Of a DNA stretch of 64,000 nucleotides, positions 38,788-47,619 are shown piece by piece; the first letter of the stretch is position 1, and every line of letters begins with the position of its first letter. Under the pieces are notes generated by a model. That model searched no databases, was not told the origin of the DNA, and was given only the letters and a program-made list of their open reading frames with translations. The translations under genes were made by a program, and so were the position numbers. The DNA comes from an uncultured Gammaproteobacteria bacterium (GTDB lineage Bacteria; Pseudomonadota; Gammaproteobacteria; GCA-001735895). The DNA lies in contig CAMYLU010000005.1 in the NCBI GenBank assembly GCA_947259485.1, positions 1 through 64,000 of the forward strand, in the 5' to 3' direction.

Positions 38788-40056
38788 ATGGTCGTTATCA
38801 CGATCCTGACGGGGTTACAGTTGCTCGGCTCCGAGTCCAGTCTTCTATTGATAGCCGGTGTCGCCGCGTGGTTGGCAGCATTGCTATTGTTTGTCGACAC
38901 TTCTCGCGTGCTCAAGATCCAGGTTTCGCTGATCCTGATGATCGGCATCGCGATGATTGTTTATGCCCGTCGACACTCGGTGCTGGTGGACACGAATGCG
39001 TTGATCAGCGCGAATACCGGCCTGATGACGATGATCGCGGCAGTCGGTTTTCTGCGCCTGGTGGTGATTCCCGAAAGCGAGCAACAGGAAACCTTACCGG
39101 TCGGCAGAAAGGCTTTTCTGCAAACGATTCTCGGGCTCAACCTTTCGAGCTCGATCATCAATATATCGGCGCCGATCCTGATCTCCGATCGCATCCATCG
39201 CAGCCACCCGCTGGATCGATTCACCGCCCAGACTTTTACACGGATTTTTTGTGGCGTCTCCAGCTGGTCACCTTTCTTCGCCGCCATGGCCGTGGTGTTA
39301 ACCTATGTCAGCGACGCGAGCCTGCTGTGGATCATTGTTGCCGGGTTTCCATTCATGCTGATTGGCTTTATCGGTGTTTATCTCGAAGCCCGCTTTCGTT
39401 ATGCCGAAGAGCTGGAATCTTTTGTCGGTTATCCAACGCACCTGAGTGCACTCAAGATTCCCGCAATTTTGATTATCACCGTGGTATTAATTTCTCAGTT
39501 GTTACCCGCCACCCCGATCCTGGTGCTGATTGCAATCAGCGCACTACTGGTAACCTGTTCGTTCCTCATTCTGCGTCACGGGATGACCGGTTCGATCAAA
39601 CGACTTAAAAATTACGTTAGCGGTGGCCTGCCCAGAATCGTCAACGAATTATGCCTGTTCCTCGCGGCGGGTGTGCTAGCAGGGGGCATCTCGGCCCTGA
39701 TCACGCACGGCGTTTTCGAAAACCCTTTCGACCAGTTCAATGCGATCACCGCGGCCGAGGTATTGGCTCTCATGCTGTTGTGCGCGTTCTGCGGGATTCA
39801 TCCGATTATCATGATTTCGAGTTTCGCGCCGATGATTATGACGTTGAATCCCGACCCCAACCTGCTCGCGGCAACCTTTCTGTTCGCCTGGCACCTGGGC
39901 ACCTGCTCGAATCCCCTGTCCGGTACCAACCTGGTATTTCAGGGTCGTTATGGCATAGCTGGCTGGAAACTTGCCTTCTGGAACTGGCCTTATGCAATCG
40001 TAATGCTGGTTATCGGCGCTGTCTGGTTGCAAATCGTCGCGCAAGCTTTTCCCTGA
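38788..40056 (+). CDS. Predicted multi-pass permease
   Basis: Hydrophobic protein of about 422 residues with roughly eleven membrane helices. It resembles ion-transporter-superfamily permeases with two related halves, but no specific family is recognised. The conserved-looking segment FAWHLGTCSNPLSGTNLVFQG near the C-terminus may be a substrate loop. The upstream frame encodes the first half of the first helix (IAGTLILLMVV) back to a stop at 38692, with no ATG, GTG or TTG, so the true start may be non-standard or 38788. Confidence 0.7.
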   Translation: MVVITILTGLQLLGSESSLLLIAGVAAWLAALLLFVDTSRVLKIQVSLILMIGIAMIVYARRHSVLVDTNALISANTGLMTMIAAVGFLRLVVIPESEQQETLPVGRKAFLQTILGLNLSSSIINISAPILISDRIHRSHPLDRFTAQTFTRIFCGVSSWSPFFAAMAVVLTYVSDASLLWIIVAGFPFMLIGFIGVYLEARFRYAEELESFVGYPTHLSALKIPAILIITVVLISQLLPATPILVLIAISALLVTCSFLILRHGMTGSIKRLKNYVSGGLPRIVNELCLFLAAGVLAGGISALITHGVFENPFDQFNAITAAEVLALMLLCAFCGIHPIIMISSFAPMIMTLNPDPNLLAATFLFAWHLGTCSNPLSGTNLVFQGRYGIAGWKLAFWNWPYAIVMLVIGAVWLQIVAQAFP

Positions 40057-40057
40057 A

Positions 40058-40720
40058 TTAAGTGATTATCAGCATTGAAGGGTCGGGGCAATTCCGCTTG
40101 AAGAAATCGAGATCGTCCGGGCGCACTACTCCTGGATAGTCACCGTGATAATCCTGCATGTCCTGAACCAACTGAAAATGGAGGTGTGGGGTCCAGTTAC
40201 CGTTAACCGGTCGCGGACCAATTTCAGCAATTTTTTCACCGCTGGCAACCGGCTTGCCATCATAGAGCCCGTCAAGCGAGTCCTCGGCTAAATGTCCGTA
40301 AAGACTATGAAACTCGAAATCGGCCAGGCGATGTCGCAGGATAATAACCGGGCCATAGTCACCGCTAACCTGCCGATTGGCAAAACTCTGCACTTGTGCT
40401 TCGAGCGGTGCGAAAATCGGGGTTCCGGCAGGCATGAAAACATCGACTCCAATATGGATACAGCGCTCCTCGTCGCCCTGGAATAGTTCGGTATCCCGGT
40501 AGACAGAACGATTTTCCAGGTAGCCGCCCACTCCTGCTATTGCCCCGGCTTTATCAATCCTGTTAAACACTTCGGCATCAATTTCGGTTTCGCTCAAACC
40601 TTCAAAGGTATTGCTGGCACTCGACAATTCCATGTAAACGCTATTTTCAGCCGTCAAAACGGGCTCGAACATAGGAACAAACGCATTTCGATGGGTTTTT
40701 AACAAATCAGCAAGGTTCAT
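40058..40720 (-). CDS. M23-family (LytM-like) peptidase
   Basis: Metallopeptidase-like protein, 220 residues. The zinc site is HIGVDVF (His, Asp) and TPHLHFQL (HxH), with the typical GTPIFAPLEAQV segment. No signal peptide is visible, which is unusual for a peptidoglycan hydrolase; several cytosolic M23-like proteins exist. It starts 12 bases after the Nudix gene, so the two are probably co-transcribed. Confidence 0.82.
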   Translation of the reverse strand: MNLADLLKTHRNAFVPMFEPVLTAENSVYMELSSASNTFEGLSETEIDAEVFNRIDKAGAIAGVGGYLENRSVYRDTELFQGDEERCIHIGVDVFMPAGTPIFAPLEAQVQSFANRQVSGDYGPVIILRHRLADFEFHSLYGHLAEDSLDGLYDGKPVASGEKIAEIGPRPVNGNWTPHLHFQLVQDMQDYHGDYPGVVRPDDLDFFKRNCPDPSMLIIT

Positions 40721-40732
40721 CAATTGTCCTTG

Positions 40733-41455
40733 TCAGGTCCATGCGAAATAGGGTTGCTCGTAGTGTGCCACACGGGTACTTCTGCCCAATAATGCAACCT
40801 CGCGAAACTGGTACGCGATAACGGCGCTGGGCGCGGCAAACCAATCGTCACCCAGTGGCATTTTCAATACCGGATGTTCACTTTCCGCAATCGAATCCAG
40901 GATTGGTGCGTCTTCTCGGGCCAATTCACTTAACGGTATCCGATGAATCTGTGCAACTTCATCGGGATTCGGAATTAAATCGACATCCTTTCCTCCCCAG
41001 ACCACTACCGGAGTAATAACAAAACCGGATCGTGTCGCATAATCATCCAGGCGACCGAGCACCTGGCTGGCTTCCAAGGCTAAGCCGACCTCCTCCTCGA
41101 GTTCGCGCAATGCAGCCTGTTCGACGGTTTCACCCTGGTCCATCCTGCCGCCGGGATAAGCACGTTGGCCGGCATGACTGGAGAGCTCCGCCGCACGGGT
41201 TGTCAGGATAAAAGCGGCCTGCTCGCAGGCCCCGGCAAGATGCGGAATATTGCCGATACAGGCGGGTTCGCTGCACTCCACGAGGGTAAACGCAACCGCC
41301 GCATGCTTAAGGCCAGCACGGTCCAGCTCCGATACATCATGCTGATTCAGATTCCGGGAAATCAGCTCGCGCAAGGATTGATCGAACCTATAGCTTGAAT
41401 CCATTGTTGAAATGCCTTGATCACTGACCTGAGAATCGACCTGCAAATATGCCAT
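40733..41455 (-). CDS. Nudix hydrolase, CoA-pyrophosphatase-like (NudL)
   Basis: Cytoplasmic nucleotide pyrophosphatase of up to 240 residues. Complete Nudix box: GGRMDQGETVEQAALREL followed by EEEVGL. Preceded by LSSHAGQRAYPGG, the motif of CoA-diphosphatase-type Nudix proteins. The first ATG (41455) or an internal ATG at 41404 may be the start. Confidence 0.88.
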   Translation of the reverse strand: MAYLQVDSQVSDQGISTMDSSYRFDQSLRELISRNLNQHDVSELDRAGLKHAAVAFTLVECSEPACIGNIPHLAGACEQAAFILTTRAAELSSHAGQRAYPGGRMDQGETVEQAALRELEEEVGLALEASQVLGRLDDYATRSGFVITPVVVWGGKDVDLIPNPDEVAQIHRIPLSELAREDAPILDSIAESEHPVLKMPLGDDWFAAPSAVIAYQFREVALLGRSTRVAHYEQPYFAWT

Positions 41456-41470
41456 AAGCAGGTCAATTTA

Positions 41471-41482
41471 ACCCATTTGGGT
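41471..41482. promoter_or_regulatory. ACCCATTTGGGT palindrome, candidate operator
   Basis: Inverted repeat of 5-bp arms with a 2-bp spacer, 16 bases upstream of the Nudix start. The same site in reverse orientation occurs before the LuxR-type gene (6178-6193). Confidence 0.35.
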
Positions 41483-41499
41483 GATGTTTTGCGTACGAA

Positions 41500-41735
41500 T
41501 TCGGAGGATACTCCGTGCCGTTAAGTAACAAAATCGCAGTTTTTATATGAATAATGTCACATTATTCCTTATGAAAATGAGATTTTAGGTTTGGTTAAGA
41601 CCTCGGGGCAAGTGTTCGCCGGTTGAATAACGGCGATCCCGGTCCTGACCTGAGAATGTTTCGGATTAGCAGATCTCAGTAACTTACGATTTAATCGCGC
41701 AATATTTTGCGGGCCTCTTCGGGGGCCTTTTTTTT
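41500..41735 (+). ncRNA. Candidate small RNA ending at an orphan terminator
   Basis: The 290-base gap between two minus-strand genes holds a plus-strand intrinsic terminator that no annotated plus-strand gene would use. Upstream of it are a strong hairpin CTGAGA...TCTCAG (about 41651-41678), a CGGAGGATACTCCG hairpin, and a possible 13-codon leader frame. A small regulatory RNA would explain the layout. The 5' end is not determined. Confidence 0.35.
41712..41735 (+). terminator. Plus-strand intrinsic terminator
   Basis: GGCCTC-TTCG-GGGGCC hairpin with a stable UUCG tetraloop followed by eight T. On the minus strand there is no T-run after the stem, so it works only for plus-strand transcription. 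Confidence 0.85.
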
Positions 41736-41744
41736 GCCTGGAGT

Positions 41745-42737
41745 TTATATGTCAGGCATGGTGATCGGCTCTTGCTGTAATCCAGTCAGCAGTTCCTTCA
41801 GCTCGAGGATATATTCCGACCAGTAGCGTTCAGTATTGAACCATGGAAAGGCGAGCGGAAAGGCCGGGTCGTCCCAGCGTCGAGCCAGCCAGGCGCTGAA
41901 ATAAAGCACACGCATCGCGCGTAACGGCTCGATCAGCTTGAGCTCACGCACATCAAATGGCTGAAACATTTCGTAACCTTCGATGATCTCCAGCAACTGG
42001 CGCTGCTGATTGGTAATATCGCCGGATAGGAGCATCCATAAATCCTGAATTGCGGGTCCGCTAATGGCGTCGTCAAAGTCGACGAAATGAGGACAATCGT
42101 CCCGCCACAGCACATTACCGCTGTGGCAATCACCGTGCAAAGTGATTTGCTGATAGGGTTCGACGTCCGGTCGTCGCGCTTCGATGGCAGACAGAATCTC
42201 GCCGGTAATCGCGCGGTACGCTGCTTCGAGATCTGGAGGTATAAATCCGGCCTCCAGCAGGTAGTTCACATTTTCACCGGCACGATCCACCGACATCCGC
42301 ATACGGTGCTCAAATCGAAATCCATGCCCTGCCGCATGAATACGGCCGATGAATCTTCCCATCAGGTGCAGATGATCGAGGTTATCGAGTTCCGGAGCAC
42401 GACCACCCTGGCGCGGATAGATCGAAAACCAGAAGTCGTCATGGCTACCGAGAGTCGGATACTCTGCGTCGGAGCCGATCACCAACGGCGGTACCACCGG
42501 AATTTCATGATCGAACAGAAACTGGGTAAAACGATGCTCTTCGTCGATCTGCGACTTACTCCAGCGGTTGGGTCGATAGAACTTGACAATGACCGGGTCC
42601 GCATCTTCGATGCCTACCTGGTAGACACGATTTTCATAGCTGTTCAAGGCCAGTATGCGGGCATCGCTGAGTCTGCCGGTGGTTTCAACCGCGGCAATCA
42701 CGTGATCAGGGGTTAATCGCGTATAGGGATGACTCAA
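41745..42737 (-). CDS. srkA: Stress response kinase A (YihE/RdoA)
   Basis: Aminoglycoside-phosphotransferase-fold Ser/Thr kinase, 330 residues, close to the E. coli length. Signatures: LNSYENRVYQV, VIVKFYRPNRWSKSQIDEEH, catalytic HGDCHSGNVLW, and metal site FVDFDDAISGPAIQD. A longer frame to 42869 exists, but its N-terminus overlaps a redoxin pseudogene read in another frame. The TTG at 42737 overlaps that pseudogene's stop (TTGA) and gives the right length. SrkA protects against stress-induced death in enterobacteria. Confidence 0.9.
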   Translation of the reverse strand: MSHPYTRLTPDHVIAAVETTGRLSDARILALNSYENRVYQVGIEDADPVIVKFYRPNRWSKSQIDEEHRFTQFLFDHEIPVVPPLVIGSDAEYPTLGSHDDFWFSIYPRQGGRAPELDNLDHLHLMGRFIGRIHAAGHGFRFEHRMRMSVDRAGENVNYLLEAGFIPPDLEAAYRAITGEILSAIEARRPDVEPYQQITLHGDCHSGNVLWRDDCPHFVDFDDAISGPAIQDLWMLLSGDITNQQRQLLEIIEGYEMFQPFDVRELKLIEPLRAMRVLYFSAWLARRWDDPAFPLAFPWFNTERYWSEYILELKELLTGLQQEPITMPDI

Positions 42738-42978
42738 GGCCCCATCGGCAGGCTCTGAATGATCGTTATGTTCTCCGGCGAATCCCACTCCAGTGCTCCA
42801 GGCTATGCATAGCGGATCTGGCCGTTTTGATCGACCAGGAAACTCGAAGGATACACGCAGACCCTCCAAGCGTTCGACACTATACCCTGATAGTCAATTA
42901 AAAGGGGCAACTCAATTTGTAACCGCCGATTAAAGTTTGCGATATGCTTCGGATGCGGAAACGCGGGGAAATTATTCG
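42734..42978 (-). pseudogene. TlpA/redoxin pseudogene, C-terminal remnant with nonsense codon
   Basis: Read in the frame ending at TGA 42734-42736, the sequence encodes IELPLLIDYQGIVSNAWRV, then YPSSFLVDQNGQIRYA, then an in-frame TAG (42803-42805), then PGALEWDSPE. This is the C-terminal half of a thioredoxin-like TlpA/ResA-type protein (PSSFLVD-x-NG-x-I cis-Pro region). The N-terminal half with the CxxC site is gone; the DUF3530 gene ends 4 bases upstream. Confidence 0.75.
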
Positions 42979-42981
42979 AGC

Positions 42982-43764
42982 CTACTTGAGTTGATCGAGC
43001 CAGTCCGCTACCGCGCTTACCAGCGCATCACCCTGATTGGTGAAATAGTGATTCGCGCCCGGCAAAACAACCTGTTGCGAGTTTGCATGTCCTGCCTTGT
43101 CAATCATCGCCTTGCGCTCCGGTGCCAAACGGATCACCGCCGGGTATTCGTCGGCACCGTAGAGGTCGAGTATCGGTACGTGCATCCAGTCGAGCGGAAA
43201 AGGCTGATGCATGGGTTGCTTGTAATCGGTTGCGCCCATGCCAAGACCGATAAATGCGTCAATGGAGCGGTCGTTTTTAGTCCTGATCCAGTCCATCGCC
43301 ATGTGCACGCCGCAGCTGTGGGCCAGCAAAACAATTTTCTGGAAACCGTTATCGCGTAAATACTGAATGCCTGCTTCAATTCTTGGATGCGCGTGGTGAA
43401 AGATTGCAACGTAATCGTAGTACTTGGCATCTTTTTCGAGCACCGGCATCTGCAAAGATAGCGTGCTATATCCGCGCTCGACCAGGTCGACGCGTAGCGG
43501 GTTTATGGTGTCCGCCCAGTCCGGGTGAAAGCCTCGGCCGTGCAAGATAATTACGGCAACATTGTAATCTTCGGCCTCGGTGTAGATGCTTAAGAACTCG
43601 CGCCCGCCAGCTTCGAGCCAGACGGGATCTCCATCCAGGATAACGTCGACAATTTCATCGGCTAACCTTGTTTCGCGCGCGAAGTCGGGCTCGGACGCAG
43701 CCGCCTGACCCACGCAGAGCAGCAAGACCAGAAGGCATGGCTTGACCAAGGTTTTAACGCTCAT
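42982..43764 (-). CDS. Secreted alpha/beta hydrolase, DUF3530 family (copy 1)
   Basis: Exported protein of 260 residues with a signal peptide ending near AAASEP. Alpha/beta hydrolase features: oxyanion region VIILHGRGFHPDW, nucleophile elbow LLAHSCGVHMA (Ser), Asp in ILDLYGADE, and catalytic His in GANHYF. A paralogue with the same layout is at 56937. Its ATG overlaps the upstream gene end by 11 bases. Substrate unknown. Confidence 0.85.
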   Translation of the reverse strand: MSVKTLVKPCLLVLLLCVGQAAASEPDFARETRLADEIVDVILDGDPVWLEAGGREFLSIYTEAEDYNVAVIILHGRGFHPDWADTINPLRVDLVERGYSTLSLQMPVLEKDAKYYDYVAIFHHAHPRIEAGIQYLRDNGFQKIVLLAHSCGVHMAMDWIRTKNDRSIDAFIGLGMGATDYKQPMHQPFPLDWMHVPILDLYGADEYPAVIRLAPERKAMIDKAGHANSQQVVLPGANHYFTNQGDALVSAVADWLDQLK

Positions 43765-43993
43765 GTTCCATCAGTACCGGCTTTTCACGTTTTTCGAGCA
43801 ACTGCTCCTCGGCAGATAACTGGTTATCCGCAAACATGACCTTGTAACTGAAACCATCTTCGGCCTGTTCTGCACGCAGCTTCTTGGCCTCGATTTTTGC
43901 GTCACGGAAAGCATCGAAAACTTCCACTAGCTCGAGATCCTTTACCAGGTCGATGCTGTCGCGAGAACTGACTTTGAAAAGATAATATGGCAT
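43754..43993 (-). CDS. Small conserved hypothetical protein
   Basis: Charged 79-residue protein beginning MPYYLFKVSSRDSIDLVKDL, with a helical Lys/Glu-rich centre. No signal peptide, cysteine or known domain. It lies between the periplasmic DsrE-like gene and DUF3530 copy 1, probably co-transcribed with both. A role in the sulfur locus is only suggested by location. Confidence 0.65.
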   Translation of the reverse strand: MPYYLFKVSSRDSIDLVKDLELVEVFDAFRDAKIEAKKLRAEQAEDGFSYKVMFADNQLSAEEQLLEKREKPVLMEHER

Positions 43994-44012
43994 GTCTGAA
44001 TATCGGATTGAG

Positions 44013-44507
44013 CTACTGGATAATGATTAACTCGTAGCCTAATTCCTCGTAGAGCCTGACCTGGCCAGGTCCGGTAGGTGCGACATTAACATAATCCGGG
44101 AAATCTTCCGCGGTAACACCGTACCAGCCGGCATGGGTTTCGCAGACGTGCACCGGCACATCATCGGCAACCAGCGACCGCACCTGCTGATGGATCTCGG
44201 CATGTTCGCCCTGGTATTGTGATTGCAACGCAAACTCCTCTTTGCCATGCGAGACGACCGCAAATTCGGTCGCGGGAAACTTGGCGCGAACTTTTTCGAT
44301 GGCATCGCGGACCCGGGGTAACAGTTCTTCGAGCGCAGACTCATCTGCTTCGACGATTTCAAACACCACACCCTGCGGCGGTTCTGCCTGGGCCAACAGG
44401 TTTTCAACCGCGTCGTTGGCCTGGGCAATGCCAGCACAGGCCATTAAAGCCAGTAACAAAACAAATTGTCTCGGCTTACTACAATCCCGATTTTGCGAGG
44501 CTAACAT
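44013..44507 (-). CDS. Exported DsrE-like protein
   Basis: A 164-residue protein with a signal peptide (FVLLLALMACAGIAQAN) and a DsrE/F-type fold: VVFEIVEADESALEELLP at the start and VHVCETHAGWYGVTAEDFP near the end, where a single Cys is placed as in sulfur-carrying DsrE relatives. The export signal means it would work in the periplasm, unlike cytoplasmic DsrE. The ATG at 44507 lies inside the end of the upstream thioredoxin gene (29-base overlap). Confidence 0.8.
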   Translation of the reverse strand: MLASQNRDCSKPRQFVLLLALMACAGIAQANDAVENLLAQAEPPQGVVFEIVEADESALEELLPRVRDAIEKVRAKFPATEFAVVSHGKEEFALQSQYQGEHAEIHQQVRSLVADDVPVHVCETHAGWYGVTAEDFPDYVNVAPTGPGQVRLYEELGYELIIIQ

Positions 44508-44976
44508 GCGTGAGCTTTGCGCGCGCTTCGTCAATGCGGTTATCGATAAATCCACCATAAAAGTCCTCCGACCATATGCCGACGAGTTTATCACTCATTT
44601 CCTTGCCGTCGGCATTCAGAAACAGCAGGGTCGGCGTAAGCGAAACCCCGTAACGCGATGCAAAATCAACGGTACTCATAGATTGACCATCAAAATCAAC
44701 CAGGGTTTCAAAACTGTCCAGGGACACTGTACGGATGAGGATTTTCTCGTCGTATTCCGCATTGCGCTGCATCGGCAACAGGAACAGCTGTTCGAGCTTG
44801 CGACAATAAGTGCAGTCATCGCTGGAAAACTCGAGCACGAGGACTAAATTATCTGCCCGGACTAGACGCGCTTCATCGCGCAAGTCTGACACCCGCTTCA
44901 TCTTCGCATTATCACCAGCAACAGGGCCGGCGATCACGAGCACGGCTAATATAACTGTGAGTAAAGCTTTATGCAT
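44479..44976 (-). CDS. Periplasmic thioredoxin-like protein (SoxW-like)
   Basis: A 165-residue exported thioredoxin-fold protein. Signal peptide MHKALLTVILAVLVIAGPVAG, active site SSDDCTYCRKL (CTYC), cis-Pro in SLTPTLLFLNADG. Similar proteins keep Sox components reduced. Located before the exported DsrE-like gene. The ATG at 44976 puts the signal peptide at the N-terminus. Confidence 0.85.
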   Translation of the reverse strand: MHKALLTVILAVLVIAGPVAGDNAKMKRVSDLRDEARLVRADNLVLVLEFSSDDCTYCRKLEQLFLLPMQRNAEYDEKILIRTVSLDSFETLVDFDGQSMSTVDFASRYGVSLTPTLLFLNADGKEMSDKLVGIWSEDFYGGFIDNRIDEARAKLTHVSLAKSGL

Positions 44977-45053
44977 GGCTGTAAAATTAAGGGGGGTTAA
45001 TGGTTGCACATCCCTGTGCAAGCCGGTAATCCTCTAACCACAAATTTTCTGCA

Positions 45054-45713
45054 TCAGCTGGTCGGCTTAGCCGTGGTCAGACCAAGGTTCGACCAGTTCT
45101 GCATACCACCTCGGTACCACTTGATCTTGTGGGCCGGGTAGCCAAACTTGAGCAGATTCTTGATATTGTTGGGAGACTGGCCACACCACATCCCGTTACA
45201 GAACATGACCAGGGTCTTTGCGTTGGAGTAATCCCACAGGCCTTCAAGCGAAGTGGCGCCAAAACGGTCTTCCATAATTTCACCAATTGAAATCGGGTCC
45301 GCACCTTTGGCCGGATTCAAGGCAGTCCACGGAATATTCACTGCACCGGGGATCGTGCCCTTTTGCACCCAGTCAGGCGTGCGCGAATCAACCACCAGGA
45401 TAGTCTTGTCACCCTTGCTCATTCGAACCAGGTAATCAATTATTTCCGCTTCACCCAGGGTTTCTATCCCTGGTGCCAGCATAATCGGCTGAATACAAAA
45501 CGGCGGGCAGGGCCGCGAAGTTTTGGCAAAGGCAGGGTTAACCACGGCCTTGTTGTTCTGGTCGCGCATGATCTTGACCGACTTACCACCGTGCATAACG
45601 GTCGCATCTTCCATTGAAAAGGTTATTCCCACTGGCTTATCGGCAGCCGCGGCATTGCCGACCCAGACCAGGCTGGCAGTCAACATAATTGTTTTTAATA
45701 ACTTGGATTTCAT
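45054..45713 (-). CDS. Periplasmic rhodanese-like protein
   Basis: A 219-residue exported protein. Signal peptide ends near NAAAADK. The rhodanese domain (about 95-215) has the active-site loop CNGMWCGQSP with two Cys, and the DSRTPDWVQKGTIPGAVNIP motif. It could carry or transfer sulfane sulfur. The ATG at 45713 follows GGAGGG closely. Confidence 0.88.
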   Translation of the reverse strand: MKSKLLKTIMLTASLVWVGNAAAADKPVGITFSMEDATVMHGGKSVKIMRDQNNKAVVNPAFAKTSRPCPPFCIQPIMLAPGIETLGEAEIIDYLVRMSKGDKTILVVDSRTPDWVQKGTIPGAVNIPWTALNPAKGADPISIGEIMEDRFGATSLEGLWDYSNAKTLVMFCNGMWCGQSPNNIKNLLKFGYPAHKIKWYRGGMQNWSNLGLTTAKPTS

Positions 45714-45766
45714 CTTGTCCCTCCTGGGATGCAATTTAAAGCATTCGAATAAAAACGACTCCAACC

Positions 45767-45970
45767 CTATTCACAATCTGGTTCTTCTTCCCCTTCCCCT
45801 TCACTTCCACCTTCCTGGTCTGATTCGCTGCCAGCTACAATTGAAGCGCAATTCTGAGTTGATTCAACAGCAGACCGGACCTCATCCAGTGGCGACCACG
45901 CCAATGCAACCGGGGAAAGAATCATCTGCAAGGCTACAAAAAGCACTAATATCAGTTGTTTCATTTTCAT
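45767..45970 (-). CDS. Small secreted acidic protein
   Basis: A 67-residue protein with a clear signal peptide (LILVLFVALQMILSPVALA) and a short mature part with two Cys and a Glu/Gly-rich tail (SEGEGEEEPDCE). No family recognised. It lies just upstream of the rhodanese gene on the same strand. Confidence 0.6.
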   Translation of the reverse strand: MKMKQLILVLFVALQMILSPVALAWSPLDEVRSAVESTQNCASIVAGSESDQEGGSEGEGEEEPDCE

Positions 45971-46182
45971 GTATCTCCACGCGATACTTCGAACAATGCT
46001 AGATAATCAAAAAACACCGGGATAGCACATATCTATCTTTGGGTATGGCTAGGCAAAGCGCTTTCCATATAGTGTTTATTACCTATTTGAATAAGATGGA
46101 TTAATGTGCTTGATCGTATTATTGTGGTCGTCCAATACCTGTAAGTTGTTGCGCTAAATCAAGTAATTTAAACTTTCCCATT

Positions 46183-47265
46183 ATGATCTACTTCGAACAG
46201 ACAGCTCAGCGCTTTTTCGATTACCGAACTACAATCCTGCTGCTGTTGCTACTGGTGAACTCCTTGCAAGCCGGCATAGCCAGCGAAATAACCATGGGCA
46301 AATTCCGTGGTGCCATACCTTCCGAGAAGCCGGACTGGTTCAAGGAAAGCTTTCTCGAATTCGAAGACGATGTCGCCGAGGCTGCCGCCGCCGGCCGCAG
46401 GGTTATGCTCTACTTCCACCAGGATAGTTGCCCCTACTGCTCCAGATTGATCGAAGAGAATTTCACTGATCACGAAATCAAGGCTTACATCATCAAGCAT
46501 TTTGACGGTATCTCGCTCAACCTTTGGGGTGATCGCGAAGTGGTCAGTGTCGGTGGCCGCGACTTTACCGAAAAAACCTTTGCAGCGGCCCTCAAGGTTC
46601 AATATACCCCGACCCTGGTTTTCCTGGATGAGACTGGCAAGGTTGCGCTGCGCCTGAATGGTTATTACCCGCCCGCTGACTTCCGCGCGGCACTCGACTA
46701 TGTTGCGCAAAAACTTGAGCGCAAACTGAGCTTTTCGCAATATCGCCTCGATAAACTGGCATCGGTCAACGGCAAACTAATCAACGAGGATTTTTTCCTG
46801 GATCAGGTCGATCTGGGCAAGCTTGTCTCGGGCACCAATAAACCGCTTGCGGTTTACTTTGAATCACCCGATTGTGCAGAATGCAAGACCATGCACGAGC
46901 GTATCCTGACCGATAAAGCGACCCGCAAACTCGTGCTGCAGGCTAATAATGTGCAGATTAACGTCGCCTCACAACAACGCCTGATCACTCCAGCTGGCGA
47001 ACAGACCAGCGCCAGGCAGTGGGCCCAGGATCTCGGTATCGATTACACCCCTTCGCTGATCTTCTTTGATTCGCAAGGCAACGAAGTCATGCGCATCGGC
47101 GCATTTATGAAAACCTTTCATTTTCAGTCGGTTTACGCCTACGTGCTGGAAAAGGCGTATCTCGAGGAACCTGAATTCCAGCGTTATATTTCGGCACGTG
47201 CTGACCATATTCGTGAAGCCGGATTCGATACTGATATCTGGGGTTACGATTCATTTCATGATTAA
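46183..47265 (+). CDS. Exported protein with two thioredoxin-like domains
   Basis: A 360-residue protein. A membrane anchor or signal (TTILLLLLLVNSLQAG) precedes domain 1 (about 50-190; HQDSCPYCSRL, CPYC, cis-Pro YTPTLVFLDE) and domain 2 (about 215-345; ESPDCAECKTM, CAEC, cis-Pro YTPSLIFFDS). Both active sites are intact. Resembles SoxW-type thioredoxins duplicated in one chain; likely a periplasmic thiol-disulfide enzyme for Sox proteins. Followed after 27 bases by the SoxXA-binding gene. Confidence 0.87.
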   Translation: MIYFEQTAQRFFDYRTTILLLLLLVNSLQAGIASEITMGKFRGAIPSEKPDWFKESFLEFEDDVAEAAAAGRRVMLYFHQDSCPYCSRLIEENFTDHEIKAYIIKHFDGISLNLWGDREVVSVGGRDFTEKTFAAALKVQYTPTLVFLDETGKVALRLNGYYPPADFRAALDYVAQKLERKLSFSQYRLDKLASVNGKLINEDFFLDQVDLGKLVSGTNKPLAVYFESPDCAECKTMHERILTDKATRKLVLQANNVQINVASQQRLITPAGEQTSARQWAQDLGIDYTPSLIFFDSQGNEVMRIGAFMKTFHFQSVYAYVLEKAYLEEPEFQRYISARADHIREAGFDTDIWGYDSFHD

Positions 47266-47292
47266 ATACATCAAAACGAGAGGAGACATACT

Positions 47293-47604
47293 ATGAAACA
47301 CACATTGAAAACCCTGCTGCTCGCCGCCTCGATCGCGGTTTTTAGTGGTGGCTATCTTACAACTGTAAACGCCGGCGACATGAGTGCTGAAGCATCAATT
47401 GCCGCCGCCAAGGACGCCCAGAAGCAAGCCAGGTCGGTCGGTGGCGAATGGCGCGACACCGGCAAGATGATCAAGAAAGCGGAAAAGCTGTTGAAGGAAG
47501 GAAAAACCAAGGAAGCCGCAAAACTTGCCCAGGAGGCGGAAGCCCAGGGTATGCTGGGTTACATGCAGGCCACCTCGCAAACCAAAGATAACCTTCACAT
47601 ATAA
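47293..47604 (+). CDS. soxK: SoxXA-binding protein (SoxK)
   Basis: Small exported helical protein, 103 residues, with a signal peptide ending near VNAGD. The mature part is Ala/Lys-rich with GGEWRDTGKMIKKAEKLLKE and AAKLAQEAEAQGMLGY, as in the SoxK subunit that completes the SoxXA cytochrome. Strong ribosome-binding site GAGAGGAG. A terminator follows. Confidence 0.87.
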   Translation: MKHTLKTLLLAASIAVFSGGYLTTVNAGDMSAEASIAAAKDAQKQARSVGGEWRDTGKMIKKAEKLLKEGKTKEAAKLAQEAEAQGMLGYMQATSQTKDNLHI

Positions 47605-47619
47605 AAGTTTCAGCTAATA

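Noticed and set aside
42738-42869. N-terminal extension of srkA
   Set aside because: It overlaps a redoxin remnant read in another frame and would make the protein about 44 residues too long.
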